Of a stretch of DNA of 64,000 bases, positions 63,870-64,000 are shown one piece after another. Under the pieces are notes generated by a model. The model was not told the DNA's origin, ran no database searches, and saw nothing but the letters and a program-made list of their open reading frames with translations. Source of the DNA: Carnobacterium_A sp036639135 (GTDB lineage: Bacteria; Bacillota; Bacilli; Lactobacillales; Carnobacteriaceae); assembly GCA_036639135.1 (NCBI GenBank), contig JAVWJE010000001.1, forward strand, positions 5,267 to 69,266, read 5' to 3'. Both the position numbers and the translations under genes were made by a program. How positions within the stretch are numbered: position 1 is the stretch's first letter; every line of letters starts with the position of its first letter.

Positions 63870-63906
63870 AATAGGGAGTGAGTCTTTTATCTCGCTCCCT
63901 ATTTTG
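63870..63906 (+). terminator. First terminator at the right end
   Basis: AATAGGGAGTGAG pairs with CTCGCTCCCTATT (one G-U pair), followed by TTTT-rich sequence. Confidence 0.85.
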
Positions 63907-63920
63907 GTTCTATAATATTT

Positions 63921-63956
63921 AGTGTTGGTGAATAAAAATCACCAGCACTATTTTTT
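63921..63956 (+). terminator. Second terminator in tandem
   Basis: AGTGTTGGTGA pairs with TCACCAGCACT (one G-U pair), then ATTTTTT. It lies only 15 bases after the first terminator. Confidence 0.8.
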
Positions 63957-64000
63957 GTAAAAAAAATGGAAACAAGTGAAAATCTCCGTTAGAATAAAGT

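Noticed and set aside
1..64000. CRISPR array, prophage, insertion sequence, tRNA or rRNA
   Set aside because: No regular repeat-spacer pattern, integrase, transposase or structured tRNA/rRNA sequence was found.

Overview
The window is AT-rich, low-GC Gram-positive chromosome. Strong AGGAGG-type ribosome binding sites, a complete lower mevalonate pathway with type 2 IPP isomerase, PotABCD beside murB, a PyrR attenuator and a yybP-ykoY element all point to Lactobacillales. My best guess is Carnobacteriaceae (Carnobacterium-like); the genus is an inference from gene content. No rRNA, tRNA, CRISPR array, prophage or insertion sequence was recognised. Two runs of exactly ten N (55603-55612 and 59041-59050) show that this is a draft assembly.

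Layout. 1-1332: 5' part of a glycosyltransferase gene running off the left edge. 1592-5848: minus-strand operon licD-licA-licC-licB-guaD (choline import, phosphorylation, CDP-choline formation and transfer to a surface polymer). 6041-9252: TRIC-type channel, then a plus-strand run of two half-size chromate transporters, a GNAT and an MgtC-like protein. 9279-13428: GT2 / GtrA / YfhO three-component surface glycosylation set. 13676-18514: gpmA, a disulfide oxidoreductase, ndk, uvsE and a lipoprotein. 18713-21367: four overlapping genes resembling a quinone/electrophile (Mhq-type) detoxification operon. 21768-25817: formamidase-like enzyme with a promoter carrying tandem repeats, then guaA and coaA. 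26044-31823: small membrane protein, TctA-like permease, mvk, mvaD, mvaK2 (with an internal stop) and fni. 31932-35969: oxidoreductase, GNAT, thioesterase, AzlCD and a small membrane protein. 36050-39596: pdp, rpiA, a dead codB behind an apparently intact PyrR attenuator, and an ASCH protein. 39761-45291: potRABCD and murB. 45447-49441: Ktr potassium uptake, an oxidoreductase and exoA. 49493-53364: GntR regulator, PTS EIIC and 6-phospho-beta-glucosidase. 53506-56490: manganese riboswitch and P-type ATPase. 56638-63865: housekeeping and small genes (exonuclease, tsaE, pta, ung, HAD phosphatase, pdxK, YvrJ-like and LURP-one-like proteins).

Most interesting points: (1) mvaK2 is interrupted by a single in-frame TAA although it should be essential; (2) a codB pseudogene keeps its PyrR attenuator and terminator; (3) LicC ends in a tail resembling the N-terminal lobe of LicA; (4) two 20-bp direct repeats abut the -35 box of the formamidase promoter; (5) a TctA-like permease and a 92-residue membrane protein head the mevalonate operon; (6) the P-type ATPase leader carries a Mn2+ riboswitch and, after it, a strong Shine-Dalgarno site with no ordinary start codon. 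Both apparent gene breaks at N runs fit placeholder gaps rather than real frameshifts.
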